From Bacillus haynesii (GTDB lineage: Bacteria; Bacillota; Bacilli; Bacillales; Bacillaceae): DNA of 64,000 nucleotides. Position 1 is the stretch's first letter. Every line of letters begins with the position of its first letter. Made by a program: the position numbers and the translations under genes. Shown piece by piece: positions 21,708 through 34,546 of this stretch. Location of the stretch: the NCBI RefSeq assembly GCF_001969855.1, contig NZ_MRBL01000011.1, positions 52,094 through 116,093 on the forward strand, written 5' to 3'. The notes under the pieces are model-generated. The model saw nothing but the letters and a program-made list of their open reading frames with translations, searched no databases and was not told the origin of the DNA.

Positions 21708-22475
21708 TTATTCACCTCTTAATAACTCTGTATGATAAGAAACTGCTGCCAACGCGTACAGCGGAGCTGTTTCCGCCCTTAAAATCCGCGGACCGAGCCC
21801 GCAGGCGAGGGCTCCTTTTTCTTTAAGCGCCTCAATTTCATCTTCTGAAAATCCGCCTTCAGGACCGAACACCATGAGTACGGATGATCCTTCCGGCAGG
21901 CTTTTGAGCACGGATTGAAACCGGCTCGTTTCGCCTTGCTTTGATGACTCTTCGTATGCAACGACACATTTATCGAAGTCCTCAAGGCTCTCAAGCAAAC
22001 GTTGAAACGTGTGAATCGGCGCCACATCGGGAATCGCGTTTCTGTGGGACTGTTCTGCGGCTTCCTTGGCGATTTTCGCCCACCTTTCCCGCTTTTTCTT
22101 CGCCTTTTTTTCATCAAGTTTAACAACGGAGCGCGATGCCTGAAAAGGAATAAACGAGCTTGCACCGAGCTCTGTCCCTTTTTGAATGATCCATTCCAGC
22201 TTATCTCCTTTTGGAAGGCCGTTTGCAATATGGATCTGGACGGGCAGTTCGCGTGTTTCCCCCGTCCATTCGATTACGCTCAATAAAACCTCTTCTTTTG
22301 TGACGGACTCGATCCGGCAGTTCGCTTCATGGCCGTCTTTTGCACAGCAAATGACCTCGTCTCCGGGAGACATCCTCATCACAGTCGCAATATGATGAAC
22401 GTCTTCACCTTTGATCGAGAACGCGGGTGCGGCTGTGACCTCTTGTTTTGATTGTTCGATAAAATATCGTTGCAT
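21708..22475 (-). CDS. rsmE: 16S rRNA m3U1498 methyltransferase RsmE
   Basis: 255-residue SPOUT-family methyltransferase. An N-terminal PUA-like domain is followed by the knotted SAM-binding domain with VFGPEGGFSEDE and LGPRILRAETAPLYA near the C-terminus. The ATG at 22475 (MQRYFIEQ) matches family starts and AGGTG lies upstream; the GTG at 22487 abuts the ribosome-binding site. B. subtilis YqeU. Confidence 0.95.
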   Translation of the reverse strand: MQRYFIEQSKQEVTAAPAFSIKGEDVHHIATVMRMSPGDEVICCAKDGHEANCRIESVTKEEVLLSVIEWTGETRELPVQIHIANGLPKGDKLEWIIQKGTELGASSFIPFQASRSVVKLDEKKAKKKRERWAKIAKEAAEQSHRNAIPDVAPIHTFQRLLESLEDFDKCVVAYEESSKQGETSRFQSVLKSLPEGSSVLMVFGPEGGFSEDEIEALKEKGALACGLGPRILRAETAPLYALAAVSYHTELLRGE

Positions 22476-22499
22476 ACGACTTGTCACACCTACTAACGA

Positions 22500-23435
22500 T
22501 TATTTTTTAGCGATGATGCTGACCCAGTCCTCCATTGAAAGAACCTCAACGATCGTAAAGCCTTCATTCACCAGTGCATCTTTGACTTCCTGTTTTTTCT
22601 GCTGGATGATCCCCGAAGTAATGAAATAGCCGCCGTCTTTCAACAGGCTGTATGCCTGATCCGTAAAGCGCAGGATGACCTCGGCCAGGATGTTGGCGAC
22701 GATGATGTCTTTTTCCCCTTCGACGCCGTCGAGCAGATTATTTTGCTTGATCTCGATATGATCGCTGACTTTATTGAGCTTGGAGTTCAAGCGGGCGCTT
22801 TCAACGGCTACAGGATCGAGATCATATCCTTCAACCTGTTTGGCGCGAAGCATGGCTGATGCAATGCTCAAAATGCCTGTTCCCGTTCCGACATCCACAA
22901 CCGAATCCCCTTCTTTCACATACCTTTCGAGTGCCTGTATGCAAAGTACGGTTGTCGGGTGTGTGCCTGTTCCGAACGCCATTCCCGGGTCCATCTCGAT
23001 GATGAGCTCATCCGTATGAACCGGTGTGTACTCTTCCCATGTCGGAACAATCGTAAATTTCTCGGAAATTTTTACGGGATGATAATATTTTTTCCATGCT
23101 GTCGCCCATTCTTCTTCGTTAACCTCGCTGATGGTGATTTTGTTGCGTCCGAGGTCAATATCATACAGCAACAGATTATTGATGGTTTCCTTGATTCCTT
23201 CTACAGTCTCCCCCAAAAAGCTGTTGATCGGGAGATACGCTTTGATGATGACTCCTTCATCAGGGTAATCATTGGGATCGAGCTGGTAGATTTCTCCGTA
23301 TACATTCTCACGCTCTTTAATTAAATCAAGCGGATCTTCAATCACTACTCCACTCGCACCAGCTTCATGTAAAATATTCGAGATGGGCTCAACCGCTTCA
23401 TGTGTCGTGTGAATGCAGATTTCGGACCATTTCAT
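22500..23435 (-). CDS. prmA: Ribosomal protein L11 methyltransferase PrmA
   Basis: 311 residues. An N-terminal substrate-recognition domain is followed by a class I methyltransferase domain with [15 protein letters not shown] (motif I, about 176-190) and [10 protein letters not shown] (post-motif, NIL). Trimethylates ribosomal protein L11. GAGGAG precedes the ATG. Between dnaJ and rsmE in the heat-shock operon. B. subtilis YqeT. Confidence 0.96.
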   Translation of the reverse strand: MKWSEICIHTTHEAVEPISNILHEAGASGVVIEDPLDLIKERENVYGEIYQLDPNDYPDEGVIIKAYLPINSFLGETVEGIKETINNLLLYDIDLGRNKITISEVNEEEWATAWKKYYHPVKISEKFTIVPTWEEYTPVHTDELIIEMDPGMAFGTGTHPTTVLCIQALERYVKEGDSVVDVGTGTGILSIASAMLRAKQVEGYDLDPVAVESARLNSKLNKVSDHIEIKQNNLLDGVEGEKDIIVANILAEVILRFTDQAYSLLKDGGYFITSGIIQQKKQEVKDALVNEGFTIVEVLSMEDWVSIIAKK

Positions 23436-23458
23436 ACTACCAACTCCTCATCCAATCA

Positions 23459-24571
23459 TTAATCGCCTTTGAAGGCGCGCTTTACTTTATCGAAAAAACT
23501 CATTTCCTGTTCATCCGGCATATTTCCGCTCACTTCTGCAAATTCGCGGAGAATATTTTTCTGGTTTTCTGTTAAATTCGTCGGTGTCACGACGCGGACA
23601 ACAATGTGCTGGTCACCTTGCCCGTACCCGCGTACGTTGGCAACACCTTTTCCTTTTAAGCGGAACTTGGTGCCCGTCTGCGTGCCCGCCGGCACTTTTA
23701 ATTTTACTTTACCGTGAAGAGTAGGCACTTCGATTTCGTCCCCAAGTGCAGCCTGTGCAAATGTCAGCGGCATTTCGCAGTAAATATCGTCTCCATCGCG
23801 CTCGAAAAATTCGTGTTCTTGGACGCGGAAAACGACGAATAAGTCACCTGACGGACCGCCGTTGATCCCCGGTTCACCCTGTCCGGCTACTCGAAGCTGC
23901 TGGCCGTCATCCACACCCGCCGGGATGGTGACATTGATTTTCTTGCGTTTTTTCACTTTTCCTGTACCGCCGCAAGTTGAACATTTGTGCTTAATTTGCT
24001 TACCCGTTCCATTACAGTAATGACATACTCTTCTGTTGACAACTTTTCCGAACGGAGTGGACTGCTCCATGTTCAGCTGGCCTGATCCGCCGCAGTGTGA
24101 ACATGTTTCCGGCTTTGTTCCCGGTTTTGCGCCGGAGCCGCTGCATGTTTCGCACGTTTCTTCACGCGGAATTTCGATCGTCGTCTCTTTTCCGAAGGCT
24201 GCTTCTTCAAATGACAGTGTCATCGTATACTGCAGATCGGCACCCTGCCTCGGGGCATTCGGGTCTCTCCGCCTTGCGCCGCCTCCGAAAATGCTTGAGA
24301 AAATATCGTCAAACCCAAAGCCGCCGAAGTCGCCGCCGCCGAATCCCTGATTTGGATCGGTATGGCCAAACTGGTCGTAATGGGCCCGTTTTTGGTCATC
24401 AGAAAGTGTTTCATAGGCTTCCTTGACTTCTTTGAATTTTTCATCCGCTCCGGCTTCTTTGTTGATGTCCGGGTGATATTTTTTAGAAAGCTTGCGGTAA
24501 GCTTTTTTAATTTCATCTTTAGAAGCGCTCTTACCTACCCCAAGCACCTCATAGTAATCACGCTTACTCAT
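23459..24571 (-). CDS. dnaJ: Chaperone DnaJ
   Basis: 370-residue type I Hsp40. J domain with the HPD motif in [12 protein letters not shown] (about 30-41), Gly/Phe-rich linker with [12 protein letters not shown] (about 77-88), four CxxCxGxG zinc repeats (about 140-205) and the C-terminal substrate-binding domain. Co-chaperone of DnaK, acting in the cytoplasm. It can be read from the hrcA promoter past the dnaK terminator or from its own internal promoter. Confidence 0.98.
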   Translation of the reverse strand: MSKRDYYEVLGVGKSASKDEIKKAYRKLSKKYHPDINKEAGADEKFKEVKEAYETLSDDQKRAHYDQFGHTDPNQGFGGGDFGGFGFDDIFSSIFGGGARRRDPNAPRQGADLQYTMTLSFEEAAFGKETTIEIPREETCETCSGSGAKPGTKPETCSHCGGSGQLNMEQSTPFGKVVNRRVCHYCNGTGKQIKHKCSTCGGTGKVKKRKKINVTIPAGVDDGQQLRVAGQGEPGINGGPSGDLFVVFRVQEHEFFERDGDDIYCEMPLTFAQAALGDEIEVPTLHGKVKLKVPAGTQTGTKFRLKGKGVANVRGYGQGDQHIVVRVVTPTNLTENQKNILREFAEVSGNMPDEQEMSFFDKVKRAFKGD

Positions 24572-24605
24572 CTCTTCACACTCCCGATTTTCTCACATAA
24601 ATTAG

Positions 24606-24635
24606 ATTGTATCATTTCAAATTATGTTTTTTCAA
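24606..24635 (-). promoter_or_regulatory. Candidate internal sigma-A promoter before dnaJ
   Basis: TTGAAA (24635-24630), 18-base spacer, TACAAT (24611-24606) on the minus strand. An internal promoter at this place is known for the B. subtilis dnaK operon. Confidence 0.55.
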
Positions 24636-24654
24636 TTCCTTTTGTCCTTTAGGA

Positions 24655-24693
24655 AGAAAAAAGTCAAAGTCAAGAGATCCTGACTTTGACTTT
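24655..24693 (-). terminator. Intra-operon terminator between dnaK and dnaJ
   Basis: Thirteen-base perfect arms (24660-24672 and 24681-24693) followed by TTTTTTC on the minus strand. Partial termination here would set dnaK above dnaJ. Confidence 0.85.
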
Positions 24694-24755
24694 CATCGCC
24701 TGTAAGGTCATGTGCCGTGCAAACCGGGGTAAGCACAGCGCACATTTTATTTCAA

Positions 24756-26609
<1,854 letters not shown>

Positions 26610-26617
26610 CTATGTAG

Positions 26618-27202
26618 TTATTGATTGACTTTTACCATAGAAGGACGGATCACCCGGTCCTTAAGTTTATAGCCTTTTTGCAGTTCCTCAACGACTGCGT
26701 TTGATTCGTACGCTCCATCCTCAACCTGCATAACAGCCTGGTGCATGTTCGGATCAAATTGCTCTCCGACTGATGGAATCTGTTCAACTCCTTCATTTTT
26801 AAGAGCCTCCAAAATTTGACGGTGCACCATTTCCATCCCTTGAAGCAGGCTTTTCGTCTGCTCATTGTCAGGATCGAGCTGAAGTGCGCGCTCAAAGTTG
26901 TCAAGCGCCGGTAGCAATTCGCTGATGATGCGCTGGGAACGGTACTTTTCAGCAGCCTCAAGGTCAAGGCGTGCGCGTCTTTTGTAGTTTTCAAAGTCCG
27001 CCTGAACACGTAAAAGTTTATTTTCTTTTTCTTCAAGACGTTCTTGAAGTTCTTTTAGTTGTTTTTCAAGCATTTCTGTTTGAGTGTCTTCTGCCGGGGC
27101 ATCAGCTTCAGCAGCCGTTTGTTCAGCTTCGGCTGTCTCCGCCTCTGTCTCGTTCAGTTCCTCTTGTTCGTTTAGCTCTTCGGTTTGTTTTTCTTCTGCC
27201 AT
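26618..27202 (-). CDS. grpE: Nucleotide exchange factor GrpE
   Basis: 194 residues. A low-complexity, Glu-rich N-terminus (first 40) and a long coiled coil (about 45-95, [19 protein letters not shown]) lead into the C-terminal beta domain ending [16 protein letters not shown], the family signature. Releases ADP from DnaK. AGGGAGGTG precedes the ATG. Confidence 0.97.
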   Translation of the reverse strand: MAEEKQTEELNEQEELNETEAETAEAEQTAAEADAPAEDTQTEMLEKQLKELQERLEEKENKLLRVQADFENYKRRARLDLEAAEKYRSQRIISELLPALDNFERALQLDPDNEQTKSLLQGMEMVHRQILEALKNEGVEQIPSVGEQFDPNMHQAVMQVEDGAYESNAVVEELQKGYKLKDRVIRPSMVKVNQ

Positions 27203-27279
27203 CTGTGTTCACCTCCCTTAAAGGATGAGTTTCATGATAAAGAAGGGATTTCTCCCTTCTGTCTGTTTTAGGTACTGCC

Positions 27280-28311
27280 TTACCCATCATACAAACTTGT
27301 CAGCGCTTTTGACAAGTCAGATGATACGTGCTGAAGCAAACCGACGACGCGGGAGTAGTCCATGCGCGTCGGCCCGATGACCGCGATGGAGCCGATCTGT
27401 TTTGAGCCGACCGTGTATGTTGCGGTAATCAGGCTGCAGTTTTCCATTTCTTCATAGTCGTTTTCTTTGCCGATTTTAATGGTAATTCCAGACTCTGTCG
27501 ACTGAAAGAGCCGGAGAATCTCCTGTTCTTTCTCAATGAGCGACAATAGCGATTTCACTCTGTCAATATCGTGAAATTCGGGCTGATTCAGCATATTAAT
27601 CTTGCCGCCGAAAAACAGCCGGTCGGTTTGAACAGATGAATCCAGCGTTGCGCCGAGCGCGTGCAAAATCGTATCGTAATTTTGGATGTGCGACTTTAAG
27701 AAGATGACAACCTCTTTGAAAATCCTGTCTTTCAGCTCTGAGATCGGCACGCCTCTAAGGCGTTCATTTAATATATTCACCAGCTTTTCGAGATCGGAAA
27801 GATTGACCTCCGCCGGAAAATTAATCGTTTTATTCTCGACATGGCCGGTATTCGTTACTAGAATGGCAACGGCCTTCTTGGGCTGAACCGGTACAATCTG
27901 GATCTGTTTGAGATGATTTTCGCTCAGTCTCGGGCCGAGGACAATCGATGTATAATTTGTCAGGTCGGACAGCACTTGAGCCGACTTCTGCACGGCTTTT
28001 TCGAGTTCAAAGATTTTTTCTTTGAAAATCGAATGAATAATGTTCAAGTCCGTTTTTGACAGCTTTCCAGGTGAAAGCAAATGATCGACATAATATCGAT
28101 AGCCTTTTTCAGAAGGAATCCGGCCTGAAGATGAGTGGGTTTTTTCGATAAAACCGAGCTCTTCCAAGTCAGCCATTTCGTTTCTGATCGTTGCTGAGCT
28201 GAATGTGATATCTTCCTTTTTGGAAAGCGTTCTTGATCCTACCGGCTGAGCTGAACGAATGAAATCGTTGACGATAACCTGCAAGATTAACAGCTGACGA
28301 TTTGTTAACAT
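27280..28311 (-). CDS. hrcA: Heat-inducible repressor HrcA
   Basis: 343-residue repressor of class I heat-shock genes, binding CIRCE and activated by GroEL. An N-terminal winged helix (about 1-75, [20 protein letters not shown]) is followed by a GAF-like and a dimerisation domain. The ATG at 28311 ([11 protein letters not shown]) has GGGGTG upstream and matches family starts. First gene of the operon and autoregulated through the CIRCE element just upstream. Confidence 0.97.
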   Translation of the reverse strand: MLTNRQLLILQVIVNDFIRSAQPVGSRTLSKKEDITFSSATIRNEMADLEELGFIEKTHSSSGRIPSEKGYRYYVDHLLSPGKLSKTDLNIIHSIFKEKIFELEKAVQKSAQVLSDLTNYTSIVLGPRLSENHLKQIQIVPVQPKKAVAILVTNTGHVENKTINFPAEVNLSDLEKLVNILNERLRGVPISELKDRIFKEVVIFLKSHIQNYDTILHALGATLDSSVQTDRLFFGGKINMLNQPEFHDIDRVKSLLSLIEKEQEILRLFQSTESGITIKIGKENDYEEMENCSLITATYTVGSKQIGSIAVIGPTRMDYSRVVGLLQHVSSDLSKALTSLYDG

Positions 28312-28325
28312 CCATATCACCCCTG

Positions 28326-28352
28326 TTAGCACTCGACACAACTGAGTGCTAA
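28326..28352. promoter_or_regulatory. CIRCE operator
   Basis: TTAGCACTC, nine-base spacer, GAGTGCTAA: a perfect CIRCE inverted repeat 15 bases upstream of hrcA. Binding site of HrcA. Confidence 0.97.
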
Positions 28353-28353
28353 T

Positions 28354-28383
28354 TGTATATCAAAATTACCAAACCGAAATCAA
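28354..28383 (-). promoter_or_regulatory. Candidate sigma-A promoter of the hrcA operon
   Basis: TTGATT (28383-28378), 18-base spacer, TATACA (28359-28354) on the minus strand, placing the transcription start at or inside CIRCE. Confidence 0.55.
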
Positions 28384-28391
28384 AATGTCAA

Positions 28392-29531
28392 TTATAACTC
28401 ACCCAGGAATGCCTGAAACACTTCATTCCCCAACAGTTTTCCATTATGTGTTAAAAACACGTTTTTGTTCGTGTTCACAATCAGTCCTGTTTCTTCCAGC
28501 GAATGGAGCACTTTTGGGAAGAGATCGTCAACAGATCTTCCGTATTTTTCGAAAAAGCACTCTTTGTCTATTCCTGCGGATTTTCGAAGACCAAGAAACA
28601 TTTCTTCTTCAATCTGTTCATTTTTTGTAACCCTGTGTTTTTCTTTATAAGGAAAACCTGACTGCTCAATCAGGTCGATATAATGTTTGACAGGACCGGC
28701 ATTTACCGTTCTTTCACCATTGATATAACCGTGTGCGCCCGCGCCAAAACCGAAATACTCCTCATTGTTCCAATATGTGAGGTTATGTTTGCTCTCATAT
28801 CCTTTTTTGGCGTAGTTGCTGATTTCGTATTGGCCGATGCCCGCTTCTTCCATTTTCCGCATAACGAGTTCGTACATTTCAGCTTCCTGGTCCTGCGGCG
28901 GCAGGTGAAGCCGGCCTTTTTTCATCAAGTTATAAAAAACGGTTTTCGGTTCGACGATCAGCGAATAGACCGAATAGTGTTCAGCACCGAGAGCAAGAGC
29001 CGTATCAAGTGATGAGGCGAGGTGGCCGATGGTTTGTCCGGGCAGACCGAACATCAGATCAAGGCTGATATTATCAAACCCCGCCTTTCGCGCTCTTTCA
29101 AAGGAAACGAGTACGTCTTTTTGCTCGTGGACCCTGCCGATTTTTTTTAGCAGCTCGTCTTCAAACGTCTGCACGCCAAAGCTCAGCCTGTCGACACCGG
29201 CAGCTTTTAGAACGTCCAGCTTTTCAGCCGATAAATCGTCGGGATTGGCTTCAACTGCAAATTCGGCAAGGCTTTCGGACGGTTTCAAAATGCGATGAAT
29301 GGAATCGAGGAGCCGTTCGAGCTGCGCTGCAGACAACGATGTCGGCGTTCCTCCCCCGATAAAGATCGTTTTCAGCTCCGGATGTCCGGCTGCTTCCATT
29401 GAATTGGCCATTTCCTTCTCTAAGGAACGCAAATATTCATCAACCGGCTGAGATTGAATAAAAAACTTGTTGAAGTCGCAATAATGGCAAATGTGCTCGC
29501 AAAACGGAATGTGGATATATGCTGCTTTCAT
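28392..29531 (-). CDS. hemW: HemW heme chaperone (radical SAM, HemN-like)
   Basis: 379 residues. The radical-SAM motif CEHICHYC (CxxxCxxC) lies at about 12-19 and lacks the extra Cys of true coproporphyrinogen oxidase HemN, so it is better called HemW. IFIGGGTPTSL and the FGAGAHGYI segment are typical. The ATG at 29531 has AGAAGG eight bases upstream; the GTG at 29540 overlaps that site. B. subtilis YqeR, often annotated hemN. Confidence 0.93.
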   Translation of the reverse strand: MKAAYIHIPFCEHICHYCDFNKFFIQSQPVDEYLRSLEKEMANSMEAAGHPELKTIFIGGGTPTSLSAAQLERLLDSIHRILKPSESLAEFAVEANPDDLSAEKLDVLKAAGVDRLSFGVQTFEDELLKKIGRVHEQKDVLVSFERARKAGFDNISLDLMFGLPGQTIGHLASSLDTALALGAEHYSVYSLIVEPKTVFYNLMKKGRLHLPPQDQEAEMYELVMRKMEEAGIGQYEISNYAKKGYESKHNLTYWNNEEYFGFGAGAHGYINGERTVNAGPVKHYIDLIEQSGFPYKEKHRVTKNEQIEEEMFLGLRKSAGIDKECFFEKYGRSVDDLFPKVLHSLEETGLIVNTNKNVFLTHNGKLLGNEVFQAFLGEL

Positions 29532-29560
29532 TGTTTTCACCTTCTTTTACAGGAAGAAGC

Positions 29561-29583
29561 CGCAGTGTGTTACGCTGCGGCAG
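29561..29583 (-). terminator. Hairpin between lepA and hemW
   Basis: GCCGCAG-G stems of nine bases with one mismatch, followed on the minus strand only by TTCTTCC. Possible weak terminator for lepA. Confidence 0.4.
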
Positions 29584-29590
29584 CTCATGA

Positions 29591-31429
29591 TTATGATTTC
29601 GGACCGCTGTCATCCATTTTCAGGACTGCCATAAAGGCTTCCTGCGGAACTTCGACAGAGCCGACCTGTTTCATTCTTCGCTTTCCTTCCTTTTGCTTTT
29701 CAAGCAGTTTGCGCTTTCTGGAAATATCCCCGCCGTAGCACTTCGCCAAAACGTTTTTGCGCATGGCTTTAATGGTTGAACGAGCGACAATTTTTGTACC
29801 GATAGCTGCCTGGACAGGCACTTCAAACTGCTGACGCGGAATGAGCTCCTTCAGCTTTTCGACGATAACCTTACCTCGTTCATAAGCATAATCGCGGTGA
29901 ACGATAAAGGAAAGGGCATCGATTTTTTCGGCGTTCAGCATAATATCCATTTTCACGAGCTTGGACGGTTTATATCCGATGAGTTCGTAATCAAATGACG
30001 CATAGCCTTTCGTATTTGATTTAAGCTGATCGAAAAACTCGTAGACGATCTCCGCAAGCGGAATTTCGTAGACAATGCTGACGCGGTTCGCATCAAGGTA
30101 CTGCATATCGATAAACTGACCGCGCTTGCCCTGGCACAGTTCCATGACCGCTCCGACAAAGTCGTTCGGCACCATCATCGTCGCTTTGACGAACGGTTCT
30201 TCCACCCGGTCGATCTTCTGCGGATCAGGCATATTTGACGGGTTATCGACGACGATTTTTTCACCGTCTGTCATGTACACGTCGTAGATAACGCTCGGCG
30301 CCGTCGTAATCAAATCGATGTTGAATTCGCGTTCAATCCGCTCTTGGATGATTTCCATGTGGAGCATCCCTAAGAAACCGCAGCGGAAGCCGAATCCGAG
30401 AGCCTGGGACGTTTCCGCCTCGTACTGCAGGGCTGAATCGTTCAGCTCAAGTTTTTCAAGCGCTTCCCGCAAATCGTTGTATTTCGCTGTATCAATCGGA
30501 TACAGACCGCAATAGACCATCGGATTCAGCTTTCTGTAACCTGGCAGGGCTTCGGGCGCAGGGTTTTCCGCGCTCGTAATCGTATCCCCTACACGGGTGT
30601 CTCCGACGTTTTTGATCGCGGCCGTCAGGAATCCGACGTCGCCGACAGTCAGTTCGTCAACCGGAACGGCCTTCGGTGTGAAAACGCCGACTTCAGTGAC
30701 TTCAAATTCTTTTCCGGTCGCCATCATCTTGATTTTTTGACCGGCTTTTACAGTACCTTGCACGACTCTGATATAGGCGACGACCCCGCGGTATGCATCA
30801 TACAGAGAGTCAAAGATCAGCGCCTGAAGCGGCGCTTCCGGATCTCCGCTTGGTGCGGGAACCTTTTCAACGATCTGCTCCAATATTTCTTCAATTCCGA
30901 TGCCTGCTTTTGCTGAAGCAAGGACGGCTTCTGAAGCGTCAAGACCGATAACATCCTCGACTTCCTGGCGGATGCGTTCGGGTTCTGCGCTTGGAAGGTC
31001 GATTTTATTAATGACCGGCAGGATTTCAAGATCGTTGTCAAGCGCGAGGTAAACGTTTGCCAGCGTTTGCGCCTCGATTCCCTGTGCCGCGTCGACGACG
31101 AGAATCGCGCCTTCGCACGCGGCAAGGCTTCTCGAAACCTCATACGTAAAATCGACGTGTCCCGGGGTATCGATCAGATGAAAAATATATTCCTCTCCGT
31201 CCTTCGCCTGATATTTCAGCTGTACGGAGTTCAGTTTAATGGTGATTCCTCTTTCACGTTCCAAATCCATTGAGTCGAGGAGCTGTTCTTTCATTTCCCT
31301 TTGAGTGATTGCCGCCGTTTTTTCCAAGATTCGATCTGCAAGCGTTGACTTGCCGTGGTCGATATGGGCGATAATAGAGAAATTTCGGATTCTCGACTGT
31401 CTTTGTAATCGTTTTTCTTTATCTGTCAC
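29591..31429 (-). CDS. lepA: Elongation factor 4 (LepA)
   Basis: 612-residue translational GTPase. G1 [13 protein letters not shown] (about 20-32), G2 RERGITIK, G3 DTPGHVDF, G4 NKIDLP; the C-terminal domain unique to LepA ends [21 protein letters not shown]. Start: GTG at 31429 (V-T-D-K-E-K-R) with AGGAG eight bases upstream, matching family starts; the TTG at 31456 has no ribosome-binding site. Confidence 0.97.
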   Translation of the reverse strand: MTDKEKRLQRQSRIRNFSIIAHIDHGKSTLADRILEKTAAITQREMKEQLLDSMDLERERGITIKLNSVQLKYQAKDGEEYIFHLIDTPGHVDFTYEVSRSLAACEGAILVVDAAQGIEAQTLANVYLALDNDLEILPVINKIDLPSAEPERIRQEVEDVIGLDASEAVLASAKAGIGIEEILEQIVEKVPAPSGDPEAPLQALIFDSLYDAYRGVVAYIRVVQGTVKAGQKIKMMATGKEFEVTEVGVFTPKAVPVDELTVGDVGFLTAAIKNVGDTRVGDTITSAENPAPEALPGYRKLNPMVYCGLYPIDTAKYNDLREALEKLELNDSALQYEAETSQALGFGFRCGFLGMLHMEIIQERIEREFNIDLITTAPSVIYDVYMTDGEKIVVDNPSNMPDPQKIDRVEEPFVKATMMVPNDFVGAVMELCQGKRGQFIDMQYLDANRVSIVYEIPLAEIVYEFFDQLKSNTKGYASFDYELIGYKPSKLVKMDIMLNAEKIDALSFIVHRDYAYERGKVIVEKLKELIPRQQFEVPVQAAIGTKIVARSTIKAMRKNVLAKCYGGDISRKRKLLEKQKEGKRRMKQVGSVEVPQEAFMAVLKMDDSGPKS

Positions 31430-31535
31430 ACTAATCACTCCTACTATGAAACGCAATATGCGCTAGCTTAGATTATATCAATAGGGTTGTGAAGATTCAA
31501 TGCTAAGTCACATATGCTTTCTAAACCCGAAAAAG

Positions 31536-31567
31536 AAAAAACGAGTCCTGCATCCGGCTCGTTTTTT
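31536..31567 (-). terminator. Terminator after yqxA
   Basis: AAAACGAG/CTCGTTTT arms with a ten-base loop and a T run on the minus strand, just after the yqxA stop. Confidence 0.8.
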
Positions 31568-31575
31568 TCTTTTAC

Positions 31576-31905
31576 TTATTCCGTTTTTTCCTTTATCCAG
31601 TCATACAATGAACGGGCTGTGTTTGTGACCGAATCGGCCAGAGCGCGGCCGGCCGAGGAAAAGAGGTTGAAAGCTTCCAGCTGTTCCAGCTCTTTTTGTT
31701 TCTCCTCCAAATCGATTTGATGACCGAGGACTGAAGCCTCTTTTGCATCCCCTTCAGAGATGCTGAGCGCTGCTTTTAAATCTGGGTCCTGATACCCTTT
31801 CATTTCAATCATTCCGTTGTTCGCCTGCTGCATGCCGAGAAGGACGCCGAAAAACATAACACAGCAAGCCAATATGCATTTCCCCATAAAAGAAGCCACT
31901 TCCAT
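31576..31905 (-). CDS. yqxA: Sporulation-locus protein YqxA (DUF3679)
   Basis: About 109 residues: one N-terminal transmembrane helix (CILACCVMFFGVLLGMQQAN) then a soluble tail. Directly downstream of spoIIP, as in B. subtilis. The start is uncertain: ATG 31905 has AGGACAGG upstream, but an ATG at 31887 with GGAAGTGG eight bases ahead is also possible. The function is unknown. Confidence 0.8.
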   Translation of the reverse strand: MEVASFMGKCILACCVMFFGVLLGMQQANNGMIEMKGYQDPDLKAALSISEGDAKEASVLGHQIDLEEKQKELEQLEAFNLFSSAGRALADSVTNTARSLYDWIKEKTE

Positions 31906-31913
31906 CACCTGTC

Positions 31914-33119
31914 CTATTGTTTTTTCTTATCGTCTTCACCGGTGTCTGCATCAACTTTTTCAGCATTCCAGTACATCTCGCTGAATACATCCGCCATCGC
32001 TTCTGCAGCCCGCTCCAGCTCTTCGCGGTTATTATCTACGCCGCCAAATTCGATTAAGACGGATCTTTCGTTTAAATCCTGATTATATATGCCATTATCC
32101 CCGGCAGCTCCCTTAGATATAACACCGCGGCTCAAACCGGGATATTTTTTTTCCAGCCGTTCATGCAGCTCTTTTGCCAGCTTTAAGTTCGCTTCGAAAT
32201 TAGAGCTCTTCTTGCCGAGCACAAATGCAACGCGTGCATAGCTTTTTCCATTGACAGTTGCGGTTGTCGCTTTCTTCCGCTGCGAATCCCTGTGAATATC
32301 GATAAAATACTGTAAATCTTTGTTTTGGGCCATCGCCTCTTTGACGACCGGCCTTGATTCATCATAGGAACGGGCATAGGCCCAACCTTTTTTCCGCAAA
32401 TTCGCCTGAAAATCGGTTTTATCCACCATTGCCCCGACACCCTGCGATTTCATTGCATTTGCGAGCATATCGCTGACAAGCGTAACATTTGCTTTCGAAT
32501 GAATTGCCCGATTAGGTTCCGTCTCACCTTTTAAAAATGGGAGATACGATTCCGTATTATGCGTATTGTAGATAAATACAACTTTTCGGTCACCCGTCGA
32601 TTGCTCAGGAGGTTTTTCTTCTCCTGTTTTCTTTTTCTGTTTCCCTTCAAGCTCTGCAAGATTCGCTTCTCTCTCCTCTTTTAAGACCTCAGTCGGCGGA
32701 GGAGATTCTGACGGCATATTCGTATAATCCGTCCCTTGCCCGGCAATGAGAATTTCCGAGTCAAAATGAGAGAAGCCTGGAAGCTCCCGTCCGAGAAAAC
32801 TTCGCGGATCTTTCAAATTAATGCTGGTCGCCAGCTTCAGAACGAGGGGGGAAAGCTCAAAGCGCTTATTCGGTTCCGGCAATTCTGATGCAAAGTAGTG
32901 GTTTTCCATTCCCAAAATGAGCCCAAAGGTCTCGCCCCCCAGTTCATCAGTCACCCGGTACAACGATGAAGACGGCCTTAACTCAGGACGCAGCGAAGTC
33001 AACACGCCTGATAAAATAAAAACGAGCAGCAGGCTGACGATAAATAAGAATACTGTCTTCACCGCGCTTCTTCCATTTACAGCCAGCACAAACTGCCGAT
33101 TCCTGCCTCTTTTTCTCAT
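31914..33119 (-). CDS. spoIIP: Stage II sporulation protein P (engulfment amidase/endopeptidase)
   Basis: 401-residue cell-wall hydrolase of the SpoIID-SpoIIP-SpoIIM engulfment complex. Membrane anchor at about 18-40, then the extracytoplasmic amidase domain with zinc ligands in IYNTHNTESYLP (His), DIHRDS and IEFGGVDN (catalytic Glu). The ATG at 33119 has GGAGGG upstream; the longer frame to 33182 would add a second hydrophobic stretch absent from the family. Follows gpr by about 115 bases. Confidence 0.96.
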   Translation of the reverse strand: MRKRGRNRQFVLAVNGRSAVKTVFLFIVSLLLVFILSGVLTSLRPELRPSSSLYRVTDELGGETFGLILGMENHYFASELPEPNKRFELSPLVLKLATSINLKDPRSFLGRELPGFSHFDSEILIAGQGTDYTNMPSESPPPTEVLKEEREANLAELEGKQKKKTGEEKPPEQSTGDRKVVFIYNTHNTESYLPFLKGETEPNRAIHSKANVTLVSDMLANAMKSQGVGAMVDKTDFQANLRKKGWAYARSYDESRPVVKEAMAQNKDLQYFIDIHRDSQRKKATTATVNGKSYARVAFVLGKKSSNFEANLKLAKELHERLEKKYPGLSRGVISKGAAGDNGIYNQDLNERSVLIEFGGVDNNREELERAAEAMADVFSEMYWNAEKVDADTGEDDKKKQ

Positions 33120-33206
33120 TGTAAATCCCTCCAGAGCTTGTCTAGTAAATAGACTATGTACAAGATAGAGGAAGTAGAACAAGTTCCGGCAATGCTAAAT
33201 GTCATG

Positions 33207-33230
33207 AAAAAAGCGGCCTGGTCAGCCGCC
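33207..33230 (-). terminator. Terminator after gpr
   Basis: GCGGC-N7-GCCGC hairpin followed by TTTTTTC on the minus strand, immediately after the gpr stop. Confidence 0.65.
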
Positions 33231-33236
33231 TTGATC

Positions 33237-34343
33237 TTAGTGGTTATACATTCCTTTATTGTCTTGCGATACATTTTCATGGAGCGCTGTGTTCAGACCG
33301 TTTGCAATCACATTTGCCATATCATCGATAAATGTATCGACCTCTTTAGGGGTCACCATTAAGTTATGGCCGAGCGGAGCGAGGACTTCATGGATCAGCT
33401 GCCTTTTTTCATCCTCTGCGAGGCCGCCGACTATACCGAGAAACGATTTGCGGTGCTCTTCATCGGGAAGGTCTTCTTCGGTGAGGACCTTTCTTTTCCC
33501 AAAGCTCATCCCCGCGGGAACGAGCGACCTGGACGGACTGTCATCTCTCATCTCTCTTCCAAAATGCTTCAGCATGTAATCAATCGTATCGCTCGTGATC
33601 GTGACGGCATCGACCACCGTTGGAACACCGATGGCGATGACCGGGATGCCGAGCGTATCCTTGCTTAACTCTTTTCTTTTATTCCCCACGCCAGACCCGG
33701 GGTGTATCCCGCTGTCTGAAATTTGAATGGTAGAATTCACACGCTCGATCCCTCTTGATGCCAGCGCATCAATGGCAATGACAAAATCGGGCTTTGAGCG
33801 ATCGATCACCCCTTGGATAATGTCGCTCGTTTCAATTCCGGTCAAGCCCATGACTCCCGGGGAAAGCGCGCTCACCGGACGGTAGCCATCCTCTACATTT
33901 TCGGGCTGCAGCTGAAACAGGTGCCTCGTCACGAGAAGGTTCTCCGTCACGAGGGGGCCGAGCGAATCGGGCGTGACATTCCAGTTGCCAAGCCCTACAA
34001 TTAAGCAGCTGGCATCCCGCGGAATGTTCAAATAATCGAGAAATGCGGAAAATTCCTTTGCGAACACATTGACGACTTTTTCCTGCAAGACGGAATCCTG
34101 CTGTCTGATCCCTTGTGTTTCAAAGGTTAAATAGCGGCCGGCTTTTTTCCCCGACAGCTTCGCTCCTTCTTCATCAATGTCCATCGTCTGAATTTTGATC
34201 CCGTCTTTTTCGTATTCTTTGACTGTAAACCCTTTCAGCTCTTTCTTTGGAGAAGCTTCCTTTTCCTCTGCCAGATCCCTCGCTTCCACGGCTAAGTCTG
34301 TCCGGACTGCATATTGACTTAAATCAAGCTTCTTTTTCTCCAT
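33237..34343 (-). CDS. gpr: Germination protease GPR (zymogen)
   Basis: 368 residues, the family length. GPR degrades the small acid-soluble DNA-binding proteins at germination. A short propeptide (first 15 or so residues, [15 protein letters not shown] at the activation site) precedes an aspartic-protease-like fold with [17 protein letters not shown] and [16 protein letters not shown] at 34343 with GGAGGGAAG upstream. A candidate sigma-G promoter lies 30 bases before it, consistent with forespore expression. Confidence 0.97.
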   Translation of the reverse strand: MEKKKLDLSQYAVRTDLAVEARDLAEEKEASPKKELKGFTVKEYEKDGIKIQTMDIDEEGAKLSGKKAGRYLTFETQGIRQQDSVLQEKVVNVFAKEFSAFLDYLNIPRDASCLIVGLGNWNVTPDSLGPLVTENLLVTRHLFQLQPENVEDGYRPVSALSPGVMGLTGIETSDIIQGVIDRSKPDFVIAIDALASRGIERVNSTIQISDSGIHPGSGVGNKRKELSKDTLGIPVIAIGVPTVVDAVTITSDTIDYMLKHFGREMRDDSPSRSLVPAGMSFGKRKVLTEEDLPDEEHRKSFLGIVGGLAEDEKRQLIHEVLAPLGHNLMVTPKEVDTFIDDMANVIANGLNTALHENVSQDNKGMYNH

Positions 34344-34374
34344 ATTTGCTTCCCTCCAAAAACATAACTGGTGT

Positions 34375-34404
34375 TAGTGTGCCCACAAGGTCTGCGAACA
34401 TTCC
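34375..34404 (-). promoter_or_regulatory. Candidate sigma-G promoter of gpr
   Basis: GGAATG (34404-34399), 17-base spacer, CACACTA (34381-34375) on the minus strand, close to the sigma-G pattern TGAATA-N17-CATACTA. Confidence 0.5.
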
Positions 34405-34445
34405 CCCGAAGCGGAGCTTTCAAACAAAAATACTTTACATTTATA

Positions 34446-34474
34446 TTGCAATCTAAGGGTGTGTTTGATAGAAT
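34446..34474 (+). promoter_or_regulatory. Sigma-A promoter of rpsT
   Basis: TTGCAA, 17-base spacer, TAGAAT, about 70 bases upstream of rpsT. Confidence 0.7.
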
Positions 34475-34546
34475 ACAATTTGTTCTATTGTTGAGATCTA
34501 ACCTATAGAAAAGGAACAGAGGTTATGTCTTAGGAGGTGAAACACA